From positions 1 through 39,579 of the forward strand of contig CALBLI010000015.1 of the NCBI GenBank assembly GCA_937896065.1: 39,579 nucleotides of DNA. Direction: 5' to 3'. Under the pieces are notes generated by a model. It was given only the letters and a program-made list of their open reading frames with translations. It did not search any database and had not been told where the DNA came from. The translations under genes were made by a program, and so were the position numbers. Of the stretch, positions 14,228-22,603 are shown one piece after another. Every line of letters starts with the position of its first letter. Positions within the stretch are counted from its first letter, which is position 1. Source of the stretch: an uncultured Caryophanales bacterium. GTDB lineage: Bacteria; Bacillota_I; Bacilli_A; RFN20; CAG-288.

Positions 14228-16255
14228 CTACTTAGAATGAATTTTACGCATTTTCTTAATTTTCTCTTGAATATCAAATGCATTTTTAGCTGGTTTTTTT
14301 AATTCATCCATATTTATATCTTGTCTATTTTTTAATTTTAGTAAATAAGCTTTAAATTCTTTTTTAGCAAATTCATTGTTTACTAGTGAATTTTTAATAA
14401 AATCTAAAATGTTGATAATAAATGTAAGTGGAATTTTACTAGCATTTAATTGCTCAATTACGTTCTTATATGGATTATAATCTAAAAACGGATCATCATC
14501 GTTTTCATCATCTTCTAGATTTGAATTTATTTTTAATTCTTCAATAAATGAATCAATTGTTTCTTTATTAATCTTTTTATTGACAGTAGAATCGTACATT
14601 TTTTTCAAAAGAAGATTTAAATAGTAGTAAGGATAGTAAGAAAATTCAAATTTGTCACCACTTTTTTCATCAACTGTTTCTTGCAAAGTCAAGTAGGCAT
14701 CATAATATGAGAAAATTTGCAAAATAATTGAAGATTCTTCCTTTAAAATATTTTTCTTAATAGTGCATTTATACGTGCTTGAAGAAAAGCAAAAATCTGT
14801 CATTTTGTTTGCTGTATCAGCTAAAACATAGATGTCACTTTTATCATTGATGCTGCTAAATATTTCTCTTTTTTCTTCTTTAATAAGCTCTTCTTTTCGT
14901 TTATATTTAGTACTTTTTTTATAATTTTCAATTGCAGGAGATGAAATTTTTACATTGTTATTAAACTGCATTGTCAGCTCATCAATACTGACTGATGTCA
15001 CTCTAGAGAGCACTTCTAAATCTTTAACTTTTGAAATTTGATCCAAATATGGATAATAATTTTTGAGTGTTTGAATTAAATTTTTAATTTCTAAAGGAGA
15101 ACTAATTTTTCTTTCACCATTTAAACTATCAGCAATAATGAATAAAAAAGGATCATATATTTTTTTAACACGTTGTATTAAATATTCTTTCCCTTTATTA
15201 TTTAAAACTTCGTCTGGATCTTTTCCCTCTAATTCTCTATCGAATTTCCTAACAACAGCACAATCAATATTATTCTTAAGTAATGGAATTAAATTCCTTT
15301 TAATACCTTCTTGACCAGCACTATCAGAATCGAGAAGAAGCCTGACTTGAACATTCAATCTTTTTAATATCTTAATTTGATTTTCATTGATAGCTGAAGT
15401 CATACATGCAATGACATTTTTAATTCCAGCTTTATACATGCTAATGCTATCCATGTATCCTTCAACAATGTAAATGCATTTTTCTTTATATGCATAACTT
15501 TTTGCTTTATCTAAATTGTAGAATATATCGCTTTTATGAAACAAACTTGTTTCTGGATAATTGATATATTTTCCAGTTGTATCATCTTTTATAAGTTGTC
15601 TACCAGCAAAGGCAATAATATTTCCATCTTCATCTTTTAAAGGAAAGATGAGACGATTTGAAAATCTATCTTCATTATTTATACCACTATTTAAGATGCC
15701 GGCATTTTGCATTGTTAATATATCAACTCCACGTTTGGATAATGCATCAATTGATAAAGAAGAATCACTGGGAGCGTAACCCAAATTAAATTCATTTATA
15801 GTATCTTGATCAATATTTCTTTTCTTTAAATAATCCTGACAAATTTTGCCTTCAGGCATATTTAAATATAACGAGTAAAAATTAGACAATTCAGTTAGTG
15901 CGTTTATTTCTTTTATAAATTTAGTTTTGTTAATTGATTGCTTTTCAGTAAATTTGAAGTTATTAGGCAAATCAATATGACATATCTCAACAACTTTTTT
16001 TACAGCATCAATGGCTGAAACATTCAAATATTTTTGCACAAAAGAGACAGGTCCACCACCATTTCCACAAACAAAACATTTAGCAATGTTTTTATCAACT
16101 GATATTGAAAATGAAGGGTCATGATCTTGATGAAATGGACATAAGGTTTTATAATTGTTTCCACTTCTAATCAATTTTTTCTCACCTAAAAAGTAGCTGA
16201 CAACATCTTTGATGTTAGCGTGCTTATTTACGTAATCAAAAATTGAATCTTCCAT
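14228..16255 (-). CDS. dnaG: DNA primase
   Basis: Synthesises RNA primers for replication. The 675 residues have an N-terminal zinc-binding domain (CPFHQDHDPSFSIS and CFVCGNGGG at about 41-70), the RNA polymerase core with TOPRIM motifs (YIVEGYMDSISMYKAG near 262, then LLLDSDSAGQEGI near 307), and a long C-terminal region expected to bind the replicative helicase. The C-terminal part is Asn/Lys-rich and hard to compare by eye. The start is 6 nt after the glyS stop with no Shine-Dalgarno sequence, implying coupling. The order glyS-dnaG-rpoD is the standard Firmicutes macromolecular-synthesis arrangement. Confidence 0.96.
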   Translation of the reverse strand: MEDSIFDYVNKHANIKDVVSYFLGEKKLIRSGNNYKTLCPFHQDHDPSFSISVDKNIAKCFVCGNGGGPVSFVQKYLNVSAIDAVKKVVEICHIDLPNNFKFTEKQSINKTKFIKEINALTELSNFYSLYLNMPEGKICQDYLKKRNIDQDTINEFNLGYAPSDSSLSIDALSKRGVDILTMQNAGILNSGINNEDRFSNRLIFPLKDEDGNIIAFAGRQLIKDDTTGKYINYPETSLFHKSDIFYNLDKAKSYAYKEKCIYIVEGYMDSISMYKAGIKNVIACMTSAINENQIKILKRLNVQVRLLLDSDSAGQEGIKRNLIPLLKNNIDCAVVRKFDRELEGKDPDEVLNNKGKEYLIQRVKKIYDPFLFIIADSLNGERKISSPLEIKNLIQTLKNYYPYLDQISKVKDLEVLSRVTSVSIDELTMQFNNNVKISSPAIENYKKSTKYKRKEELIKEEKREIFSSINDKSDIYVLADTANKMTDFCFSSSTYKCTIKKNILKEESSIILQIFSYYDAYLTLQETVDEKSGDKFEFSYYPYYYLNLLLKKMYDSTVNKKINKETIDSFIEELKINSNLEDDENDDDPFLDYNPYKNVIEQLNASKIPLTFIINILDFIKNSLVNNEFAKKEFKAYLLKLKNRQDINMDELKKPAKNAFDIQEKIKKMRKIHSK

Positions 16256-16261
16256 AATTTA

Positions 16262-17638
16262 TTAATCTAAATTTGCTTTTATATAATTTACAAGTTCTTT
16301 AATTTCAACTCTTTCCTGTTTCATTGAATCACGATCTCTTATAGTCACTTTATTATCATTTAATGAATCAAAATCAAATGTAATACAAAATGGAGTACCG
16401 ATAGCATCTTCGCGGCGATATCTTTTACCGATAGAACCTGTGGTATCAAAGATGCAGTCAAACTCTTCTGTAAGCATCTTAAAAACTTTCTTAGCATCAT
16501 CATTTAATTTATTTGATAGAGGCAAAATTGCACAAGTATAAGGTGCAAGTCTCTTATTTAAATGCATAATGACGCGTGAATCTTTACCATCATCGAGTAT
16601 TTCATTTTCATAAGAATCACAAAATAAAGCAAGCATCAATCTATCTAAACCAAAAGAAGGTTCAACAACATGTGGAACATATCTTTCATTAGTTTCAGGA
16701 TCTAAATAAGTTAAATCTTGCTTAGAAAATTCCATATGTCTTGACAAGTCATAATTTGTTCTTGAAGCTATTCCCATCAGTTCACCCCAACCTAAAGTAG
16801 GGAATAGATATTCAATATCAGTTGTTGCTTTTGAATAAAAAGCAAGCTCTTCTTTTTCATGATCTCTAAAGCGAATATTTTCATCTTTTAAGCCTAGTTT
16901 TTCAACAAATGATTTGCAATTTTCTTTATAAAATTCAAACCATTTTTCATCTTCACCTGGTTTAAAGAAAAATTCAATTTCCATTTGCTCAAATTCACGG
17001 GTTCTAAAAGTAAAATTACCTGGAGTTATCTCATTTCTAAATGATTTACCAATATCACAAATACCAATAGGTAATTTTCGTCTAGTTGTACGCATGACAT
17101 TTTTAAAATTAATGAAAATACCTTGTGCCGTTTCAGGTCTTAAGTAAACTGTCGAGGATTTTTCTTCAGTAACACCTAAAAACGTCTTAAACATCATTTG
17201 AAATTGTCTAATATCAGTAAAGGAAGACTTTCCACAATTAGGACAAGTGACTTGATGGCTTTTCATAAATTCATTCAAATCATCAACATCCATTTTATCA
17301 GTATCAACATCACTAAATTGCTGTTTGATTAAATCATCAGCACGATATCTAGAATGACAATATTTGCAATCTACTAATGGATCATGAAAATTAGAAACAT
17401 GACCAGTAGCTTCCCAAACTTTAGGATTCATAATTATGGCTGGATCAATTTGCACATTATATTCTATATCTCTTACAAAATGCTTGAGCCATAAATCTTT
17501 TAAATGATTCTTAAATAAAGTACCAAGTGGACCATAATCCCATGAATTAGCTAATCCGCCATATATCTCAGAACCTTGATAAACAAAGCCGTATGTTTGT
17601 AAGTGAGTGGTGATTTCATCAAATGTTTTATTACTCAT
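16262..17638 (-). CDS. glyS: Glycyl-tRNA synthetase, single-chain (alpha2) type
   Basis: Charges tRNA-Gly. The 458-residue protein is the dimeric single-chain type rather than the two-subunit GlyQ/GlyS form of Bacillus. Signatures are the N-terminal GFVYQGSEIYGGLANSWDYGP, two CxxC-type zinc pairs (CKYCHSRY and CPNCGKSSF), motif 2 region RPETAQGIFINFKNV, the GKSFRNEITPGNFTFRTREF segment, and motif 3 (VVEPSFGLDRLMLAL). A C-terminal anticodon-binding domain follows. A GGAGA site precedes the ATG and an extended -10 promoter lies in the 80-nt gap after recO. Confidence 0.96.
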   Translation of the reverse strand: MSNKTFDEITTHLQTYGFVYQGSEIYGGLANSWDYGPLGTLFKNHLKDLWLKHFVRDIEYNVQIDPAIIMNPKVWEATGHVSNFHDPLVDCKYCHSRYRADDLIKQQFSDVDTDKMDVDDLNEFMKSHQVTCPNCGKSSFTDIRQFQMMFKTFLGVTEEKSSTVYLRPETAQGIFINFKNVMRTTRRKLPIGICDIGKSFRNEITPGNFTFRTREFEQMEIEFFFKPGEDEKWFEFYKENCKSFVEKLGLKDENIRFRDHEKEELAFYSKATTDIEYLFPTLGWGELMGIASRTNYDLSRHMEFSKQDLTYLDPETNERYVPHVVEPSFGLDRLMLALFCDSYENEILDDGKDSRVIMHLNKRLAPYTCAILPLSNKLNDDAKKVFKMLTEEFDCIFDTTGSIGKRYRREDAIGTPFCITFDFDSLNDNKVTIRDRDSMKQERVEIKELVNYIKANLD

Positions 17639-17667
17639 AACTATTCTCCTTTAATTAATGCTTTAAA

Positions 17668-17676
17668 ATTATAACA
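17668..17676 (-). promoter_or_regulatory. Extended -10 promoter of glyS
   Basis: On the minus strand TGTTATAAT is a perfect extended -10. The -35 region is unremarkable. The predicted start leaves a leader of about 23 nt carrying the GGAGA site. Confidence 0.55.
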
Positions 17677-17718
17677 TTTAAATTTTTTAATTATATTAGT
17701 TTTTGTATTTTTAAAGTG

Positions 17719-18468
17719 CTATTTATATAGCAGACTTGACAATTGTTCATATTTTTTAAAATCAAATGTTAAAGTTATAAAATCATCAAATAACATTATC
17801 ATTTTTATAAGTGAATCTTTTGGAGTTAAAGCATCTAGTCTATCTTCATTGATATTAGAAAACGCATATTTGATCACGTAGAGATCATTTTTAGAAAAAG
17901 GATTATAATCAATATCATTTTTATTAAAACAATCTTTACACATAAATCCATTATTAATATCAAAGTAGACAATATTATCTTTTCTATTACAAATATAACA
18001 GCTATCAAGATGAGGTTTATATCCTGAATACTCAATTAGTTTAGCTAAAAAACAAAGCATTATATTATTTAAATTATGATTACTAATAGCACTTATAATC
18101 ATTTTATAAAATTCAAACTCACCTATAAATAATTTATCATTTTCCATTTTTGTATATTTTAGCATATACACAATATATGATATGAGCATCGCTTTTTTAT
18201 AATCAAAATAACAATAAGAAATGTCAAATACTACTTTGCTATTAATAATAGATTTAATTTTTGATTCAGCCTTATGTGTTTCAAACTTAATTATATTTCC
18301 AATTAATAAGCAAGATTTCAAGTTGCTTTTTAACTTATATACGCCATTTAAATAAAATGATTTAAGACCATCTGATGTTAAAATCATTAGTAATGCAGAT
18401 GATTCAGAGTATTTTGAAATATCTATTACTATTCCTTCATCTTCAACAATTTCTTTATTTGTTACCAT
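17719..18468 (-). CDS. recO: DNA repair protein RecO
   Basis: Recombination mediator of the RecFOR pathway; it binds single-stranded DNA and SSB and helps load RecA. The 249-residue protein has an N-terminal OB-fold-like region (EGIVIDISKYSESSALLMIL), a helical middle and a zinc-finger-like pair CYICNRK and MCKDCF (about residues 145-170). Overall similarity is low, as is usual for RecO, but the position directly after era is diagnostic. The ATG at 18468 is chosen because the family begins just before the GIV segment. A TTG four codons upstream (18480) is the alternative. It overlaps the end of era by 14 nt. Confidence 0.88.
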   Translation of the reverse strand: MVTNKEIVEDEGIVIDISKYSESSALLMILTSDGLKSFYLNGVYKLKSNLKSCLLIGNIIKFETHKAESKIKSIINSKVVFDISYCYFDYKKAMLISYIVYMLKYTKMENDKLFIGEFEFYKMIISAISNHNLNNIMLCFLAKLIEYSGYKPHLDSCYICNRKDNIVYFDINNGFMCKDCFNKNDIDYNPFSKNDLYVIKYAFSNINEDRLDALTPKDSLIKMIMLFDDFITLTFDFKKYEQLSSLLYK

Positions 18469-19342
18469 CTTCAAAGCCAAATTTTTTCAAATATTTATCA
18501 TCATTTCTCCAATTAGGAATGCATTTTATAAGAATATCCAAATGTGTTTTTAAACCAAAATATGATGAAATACTTTTTTGAGAAAAAGTTCTAATATCTT
18601 TGAGCATTTTACCATTTTTTCCAATAACAATTCCTCTTTCGGATTCTTTTTCAACAATGATATCGCAGTATACATCAATATTTTTATCATCTTCTTCAAT
18701 AGCTTTAATATCAACATAAATGGAATGAGGCACTTCATCTTTTAATAGTCTCATACATTTTTCTCTAATCATTTCAGCAATAATATATTCCTTAGGGCGA
18801 TCAGAAACATAATAATCAGGAAATTCAAAGTCTCTTTCTGGAAGTATTTCTGTTATCTTGTTAATTATAGTATCAATATTAAAATTATCTTTACATGAAG
18901 TTTGAATAAAAGTAGCATTAGTATCACTCAAAGCTTTTTGATACTGAGTTAGTCTTTCTAGCCCAGTATTTAAAGAAATCAAATCAATTTTATTAAAGCA
19001 AACAATAATAGGAATATCTTTAATATTATTTAATTTATTAGCAAGTTCTAAATCAACTTTACTAGCAGCATCAATTACAAATAAGATGCAATCAATTCCT
19101 TCAAGTGAATTATATGCATCCCTTAATAAAATCGAGCCTAGTTTACCATGCGGTTTAAAAACACCAGGAGTATCAACAAATATAATCTGTGTATCATCAC
19201 TAGTATATATTGCTCTTACATTATCTCTTGTAGTCTGTGGTTTACTAGATACTGGTAATAATTTAAAGCCTAAACAGCGATTAATTATAGATGATTTTCC
19301 AGCATTTGCTCTTCCAAAAACTGATACGTATCCACATTTCAT
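18455..19342 (-). CDS. era: GTPase Era
   Basis: Essential ribosome-assembly GTPase that binds the 3' end of 16S rRNA. The 295 residues have G1 GRANAGKS (family consensus GRPNVGKS), a switch region with TTRD, G3 DTPG, G4 NKID and a C-terminal KH domain (ESERGIVIGKNGKMLKDI). Length and domains are normal. The ATG overlaps the TGA of the upstream ybeY-cdd fusion as ATGA, which implies translational coupling and confirms TGA as a stop codon here. Confidence 0.96.
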   Translation of the reverse strand: MKCGYVSVFGRANAGKSSIINRCLGFKLLPVSSKPQTTRDNVRAIYTSDDTQIIFVDTPGVFKPHGKLGSILLRDAYNSLEGIDCILFVIDAASKVDLELANKLNNIKDIPIIVCFNKIDLISLNTGLERLTQYQKALSDTNATFIQTSCKDNFNIDTIINKITEILPERDFEFPDYYVSDRPKEYIIAEMIREKCMRLLKDEVPHSIYVDIKAIEEDDKNIDVYCDIIVEKESERGIVIGKNGKMLKDIRTFSQKSISSYFGLKTHLDILIKCIPNWRNDDKYLKKFGFEDGNK

Positions 19343-20211
19343 CTTGCGTTTAAATCCTCACTAGTAAAACAATATGGCAATAAACCTTTTACAGTAGTAA
19401 ACAACTTTTTATCCATATCATTATTAAAAATATAAACTGGACAATTTAAATCCATGAGTTCTGACATAGCTTGTCTACATACTCCACATGGAGTACCTAC
19501 TTGATTAGAGGAAGTGATGCAACCAAGGGAGACAATATCTTCCTTATGATAACCTTCAGCATATGTTCTAAATAATGCAACACGTTCGGCACAACAGCAC
19601 ACAGTATATGCTGAATTTTCAATATTAAATCCAGTATGATACTTGCCATCTTTTGTAACGACAACAGCTCCAACTTTAAATTTTGAATAAGGAACATAGG
19701 CATTACTTTGAGCTTCTTTTAATTTCTTTTTTAAAATTTTAATATCAGTATAGAAATCAATGGGAAGGGTATTTAATATTTCATTTTGAAGTTTAAACAT
19801 AATTTCTTCATCTTTTTTTGATTTATGATGATCATAACCGAAAGCATGAAGTAAACCATGAATAAAAAGGAAAGCTAATTCTTTATCAATAGGTAGATTA
19901 TATTCTTTAGCATCTTTTTGGCAGACATCTAAGCATAAAATAATAGAACCCAAATCAATAAAAGGAGCACCTTCTTCAATTTCACATTCATATGGAAAAG
20001 TTAAAACATCAGTTGGCTTATCATTACCTTTAAATTCACGATTTAGTTTTCTCATCTCTGGACTTCTTACAATAGATAACGAAACTAAATAGTTTTCTTT
20101 TTTGTTTAAATAATTCAGTGTATGATCAAAAACTTTTTCAAACATACTTATTGCTTTAGCTTTTTTGCCAGTTTTATCTAAATAATCAATTTTATTTTGT
20201 TTTTTATTCAT
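19339..20211 (-). CDS. ybeY-cdd: YbeY endoribonuclease fused to cytidine deaminase
   Basis: One 290-residue reading frame encodes two enzymes. Residues 1-150 are YbeY, the metal-dependent RNase for rRNA maturation, with the three-histidine site HGLLHAFGYDH (His118, His122, His128) and the NDKPTDVLTFPY motif. Residues about 155-290 are a tetrameric-type cytidine deaminase, with PYSKFKVGA, the catalytic CAE (207-209) and zinc motif PCGVC (241-245). In Bacilli these are separate genes in the order ybeY-dgkA-cdd-era. Here dgkA is missing and its neighbours are joined with almost no linker. The ATG at 20211 is chosen because GGAG lies 6 nt upstream; an ATG one codon earlier and a TTG at 20223 are also in frame. 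Confidence 0.93.
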   Translation of the reverse strand: MNKKQNKIDYLDKTGKKAKAISMFEKVFDHTLNYLNKKENYLVSLSIVRSPEMRKLNREFKGNDKPTDVLTFPYECEIEEGAPFIDLGSIILCLDVCQKDAKEYNLPIDKELAFLFIHGLLHAFGYDHHKSKKDEEIMFKLQNEILNTLPIDFYTDIKILKKKLKEAQSNAYVPYSKFKVGAVVVTKDGKYHTGFNIENSAYTVCCCAERVALFRTYAEGYHKEDIVSLGCITSSNQVGTPCGVCRQAMSELMDLNCPVYIFNNDMDKKLFTTVKGLLPYCFTSEDLNAR

Positions 20212-20241
20212 CATTAACTCCAAAATTTTTAATACAATTAG

Positions 20242-20250
20242 TATATATCA
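20242..20250 (-). promoter_or_regulatory. Weak extended -10 candidate for ybeY-cdd
   Basis: On the minus strand TGATATATA resembles an extended -10 element, about 30 nt before the gene and ahead of a TTGGAG ribosome-binding site. No good -35 is seen. The remainder of the 20224-20395 gap is A+T-rich and holds no gene that I can recognise. Confidence 0.3.
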
Positions 20251-20395
20251 AAAACAACTTTTTTTTAAGTAAATCGATGCAATTAAATGATTAAAATAGT
20301 CTGAATGTAGAGATTTATATTATTATTTTTCTAATGAAAAAACAATAGCCAAGCCTTTTTATAAAAAATAGTTTTGAAACTTAAAATAAAAAAAC

Positions 20396-21571
20396 TCATT
20401 TAATAATCTCATATATATTATTTGAAACTTGTGATAAATTATAAGCAATTTTATCATTTGAAATAATTTCTTTGCAAAGTGATGTTAAACTTGTAGTATA
20501 TGTAAATGTTAAAAATATATAAAACAAGTAATTATTAATTGATGATGAGTCATCTAAAAACATATTGTATGCAATAATTAAAGAGATAAAAATAAATTCA
20601 ATCAAATAGGGATAAATATTATTTAACATGCAGTTACTAACACCTTTTTTTAATCTTTTTAATAATTTTTCATCAACTTCTCTCTCATTTAATTTTCCTT
20701 TAAAACTAAACTCGATATCTTTTAATTCTCTAATATTTGATTCAATGTTACTTTTATTAATTATTATAACAAAGGAAATAATGATACTTATTAGTGCAAG
20801 AAGAGACACCTTTATTTCATTATTTATAAATAAAAAAGTCCCAATAATTACAATCAATAAGTAATTATAAATACAATTGATTCTTTTTATGTCTTCATCA
20901 AATACTTTTGTAAGATAATTAAAATCATCACTATTAGGGTATTTTTTTAAATATGGTATCAAGTATTTACGATCATATTCACTTCTCACTTTAAGATTAT
21001 ATAAGTTTAAAAAAATAATATTTATTGCTGATATTATTAAAAATACTAAAGGAAATGGAAAAGAGTTAGCCTGATTCATAAAATAAAATGATAATAAAAG
21101 CGATGTTAATTGAATTAAAAACAAAACTGAATAAATGACAATATTTTTTATTGCCAAAAATGATTTATTCGTTTTATTTTTAATATTTTTTTTATTTGAA
21201 ATTTTAATCAAAACTTTACCAGTAAATATTTTTAAGAAATCTTTAACCGTGACTTTTATATCACCGCTATCTGAATCTAGATAGTAAACGTATTTTAAAG
21301 TGATCTTTTTTACAACTACAAAGTGAAAATTATCACCATTTGCTACCTGGGCAACAAGAGGAAAATTTATTTTTTTAAATTTGTATAAATCATCAACAAC
21401 ATATCCATCATAGTCTAAATTATAAGTTGACAACGTTTCTTTGATGTTTAAAAAATTATCAATGTTTTTTTCAAGATATATCATTTTCATATTCTCATCA
21501 TGATAATTTAATATAAGAATATTCCTTATTGCTGCTCTTGCACAATCATTTGTCTCATTTTGATAATACAT
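20396..21571 (-). CDS. C39 peptidase joined to an ABC exporter membrane domain, no ATPase
   Basis: A 391-residue protein. The N-terminal 120 residues are a C39 cysteine peptidase, the domain that removes double-glycine leaders from bacteriocins. Gln4 and Cys10 lie in YQNETNDCARAAI, His83 in NFHFVVV and Asp99 in YYLDSD, so the catalytic set looks intact. Residues about 140-390 contain six hydrophobic segments, like the membrane part of a type I ABC exporter. The frame then ends with TGA: the nucleotide-binding domain of the usual roughly 700-residue transporters is absent, and no remnant is seen in the 172 nt downstream. It lies 45 nt after dnaI in the same direction. No leader-peptide gene is recognised nearby. 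The substrate is unknown, and power might come from a separate ATPase. Confidence 0.75.
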   Translation of the reverse strand: MYYQNETNDCARAAIRNILILNYHDENMKMIYLEKNIDNFLNIKETLSTYNLDYDGYVVDDLYKFKKINFPLVAQVANGDNFHFVVVKKITLKYVYYLDSDSGDIKVTVKDFLKIFTGKVLIKISNKKNIKNKTNKSFLAIKNIVIYSVLFLIQLTSLLLSFYFMNQANSFPFPLVFLIISAINIIFLNLYNLKVRSEYDRKYLIPYLKKYPNSDDFNYLTKVFDEDIKRINCIYNYLLIVIIGTFLFINNEIKVSLLALISIIISFVIIINKSNIESNIRELKDIEFSFKGKLNEREVDEKLLKRLKKGVSNCMLNNIYPYLIEFIFISLIIAYNMFLDDSSSINNYLFYIFLTFTYTTSLTSLCKEIISNDKIAYNLSQVSNNIYEIIK

Positions 21572-21573
21572 AA

Positions 21574-21609
21574 AAATTGCCTCCCATAGAATATATAGTC
21601 TGGCAATTT
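21574..21609 (-). promoter_or_regulatory. Hairpin overlapping the C39 gene's ribosome-binding site
   Basis: AAATTGCC and GGCAATTT form a perfect 8-bp stem with a 20-nt loop in the dnaI-C39 gap. On the minus strand the descending arm begins inside the GGGAGG ribosome-binding site and is followed by a T-run up to the ATG. It could partly hide the ribosome-binding site or act as a weak terminator that lowers expression of the C39 gene relative to dnaB-dnaI. Confidence 0.45.
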
Positions 21610-21616
21610 AATATTT

Positions 21617-22594
21617 TTAGATGATTTCTTTACAATTTAAAATATATCCATTATTTGAAAACATCTTCACAAAATAAGAAGAGGCCTGTTGAAATATATC
21701 ATCTTTAAATTTTTTATGAAGAAGTGTATTTAGATCAATATCTTCTTTTAAATTGATAAATGTCAAAAATTTATTAGTTGCTCTTTTTTTCATCAATTTT
21801 AATAAATAATTATTATTAAAATTTACAGAATATTTTGGAATGTAGTCAAAATTATTAATAAATAAAATATCAGTATTTATAGCTTCTTCAAAATATTTGT
21901 TTGAATAATAAAAATAATTATCTTTTTCATTTAAAGATTCAAACATATTTGATTCAAAATCAATATAAGACACTTTTAAATTCAAATCAAACACAGCAAG
22001 CTTAATAGCAGCTATAAAAACATAGACAATAGATGAAGAAGATAATGTATTTTTAATAACCAAGCCTTTAGTATCCTCATTGTTTTTATATGCTGATAGA
22101 ATCTTATATATCTTTAAAAGAAGAAGATTATATTGTTTAAAAGTAAGAGAATTTTCACTTATTTTATTTTTAAATGTCAAAAAATATTCATACATTTTTG
22201 AATATTCCATGGTTGTGATAGTCACATTATTTTTAAAAGCATCATTAAATTTTTCAAAAACTTCACATAGAGAGGTGAAATTAGAATATCTTTTTAAGTC
22301 TTCATCTTTTTTTATACCAACATATTGATACTTATTTTCCTTTAAACATTCGCCAAATTTTTTTGAGCAATTCTTGCAAATATTATAGTTTTTAACATAA
22401 TCATAAATCTGAGGAAGGGAACTATTATAATAAATCTCATCCTTCTTTAAATTTCTAACAAAATTCAAAAGATATGGATCTTCACTTATCATTTTTTCAA
22501 TTTCAATTTCAATTTTTATCTTGAAGTCATTTTTTTGTTTTTCAGTCAATTTAAATTCTGAAAAATCTAAAATATCATCATTAATTTTATTCAT
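21617..22594 (-). CDS. dnaI: DnaI-like helicase loader with degenerate ATP site
   Basis: Homologue of the AAA+ loader that places the replicative helicase on DNA. It directly follows dnaB, as in Bacilli, and has about the family length (325 residues). The N-terminal region has a cysteine cluster ICKNCSKKFGECLK (Cys73, Cys76, Cys83), resembling the zinc-binding part of DnaI. In the C-terminal half the P-loop region starts as in DnaI (TKGLVI), but the GxxGxGK[ST] signature reads N-T-L-S-S-S-S-I (182-189). The glycines and the catalytic lysine are lost. The Walker B-like DILFINNFDY (242-251) also lacks the paired acidic residues. The fold appears kept while normal ATP hydrolysis should be lost. 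The identification rests on context plus these partial matches. Confidence 0.7.
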   Translation of the reverse strand: MNKINDDILDFSEFKLTEKQKNDFKIKIEIEIEKMISEDPYLLNFVRNLKKDEIYYNSSLPQIYDYVKNYNICKNCSKKFGECLKENKYQYVGIKKDEDLKRYSNFTSLCEVFEKFNDAFKNNVTITTMEYSKMYEYFLTFKNKISENSLTFKQYNLLLLKIYKILSAYKNNEDTKGLVIKNTLSSSSIVYVFIAAIKLAVFDLNLKVSYIDFESNMFESLNEKDNYFYYSNKYFEEAINTDILFINNFDYIPKYSVNFNNNYLLKLMKKRATNKFLTFINLKEDIDLNTLLHKKFKDDIFQQASSYFVKMFSNNGYILNCKEII

Positions 22595-22603
22595 ATTTCA
22601 AAC

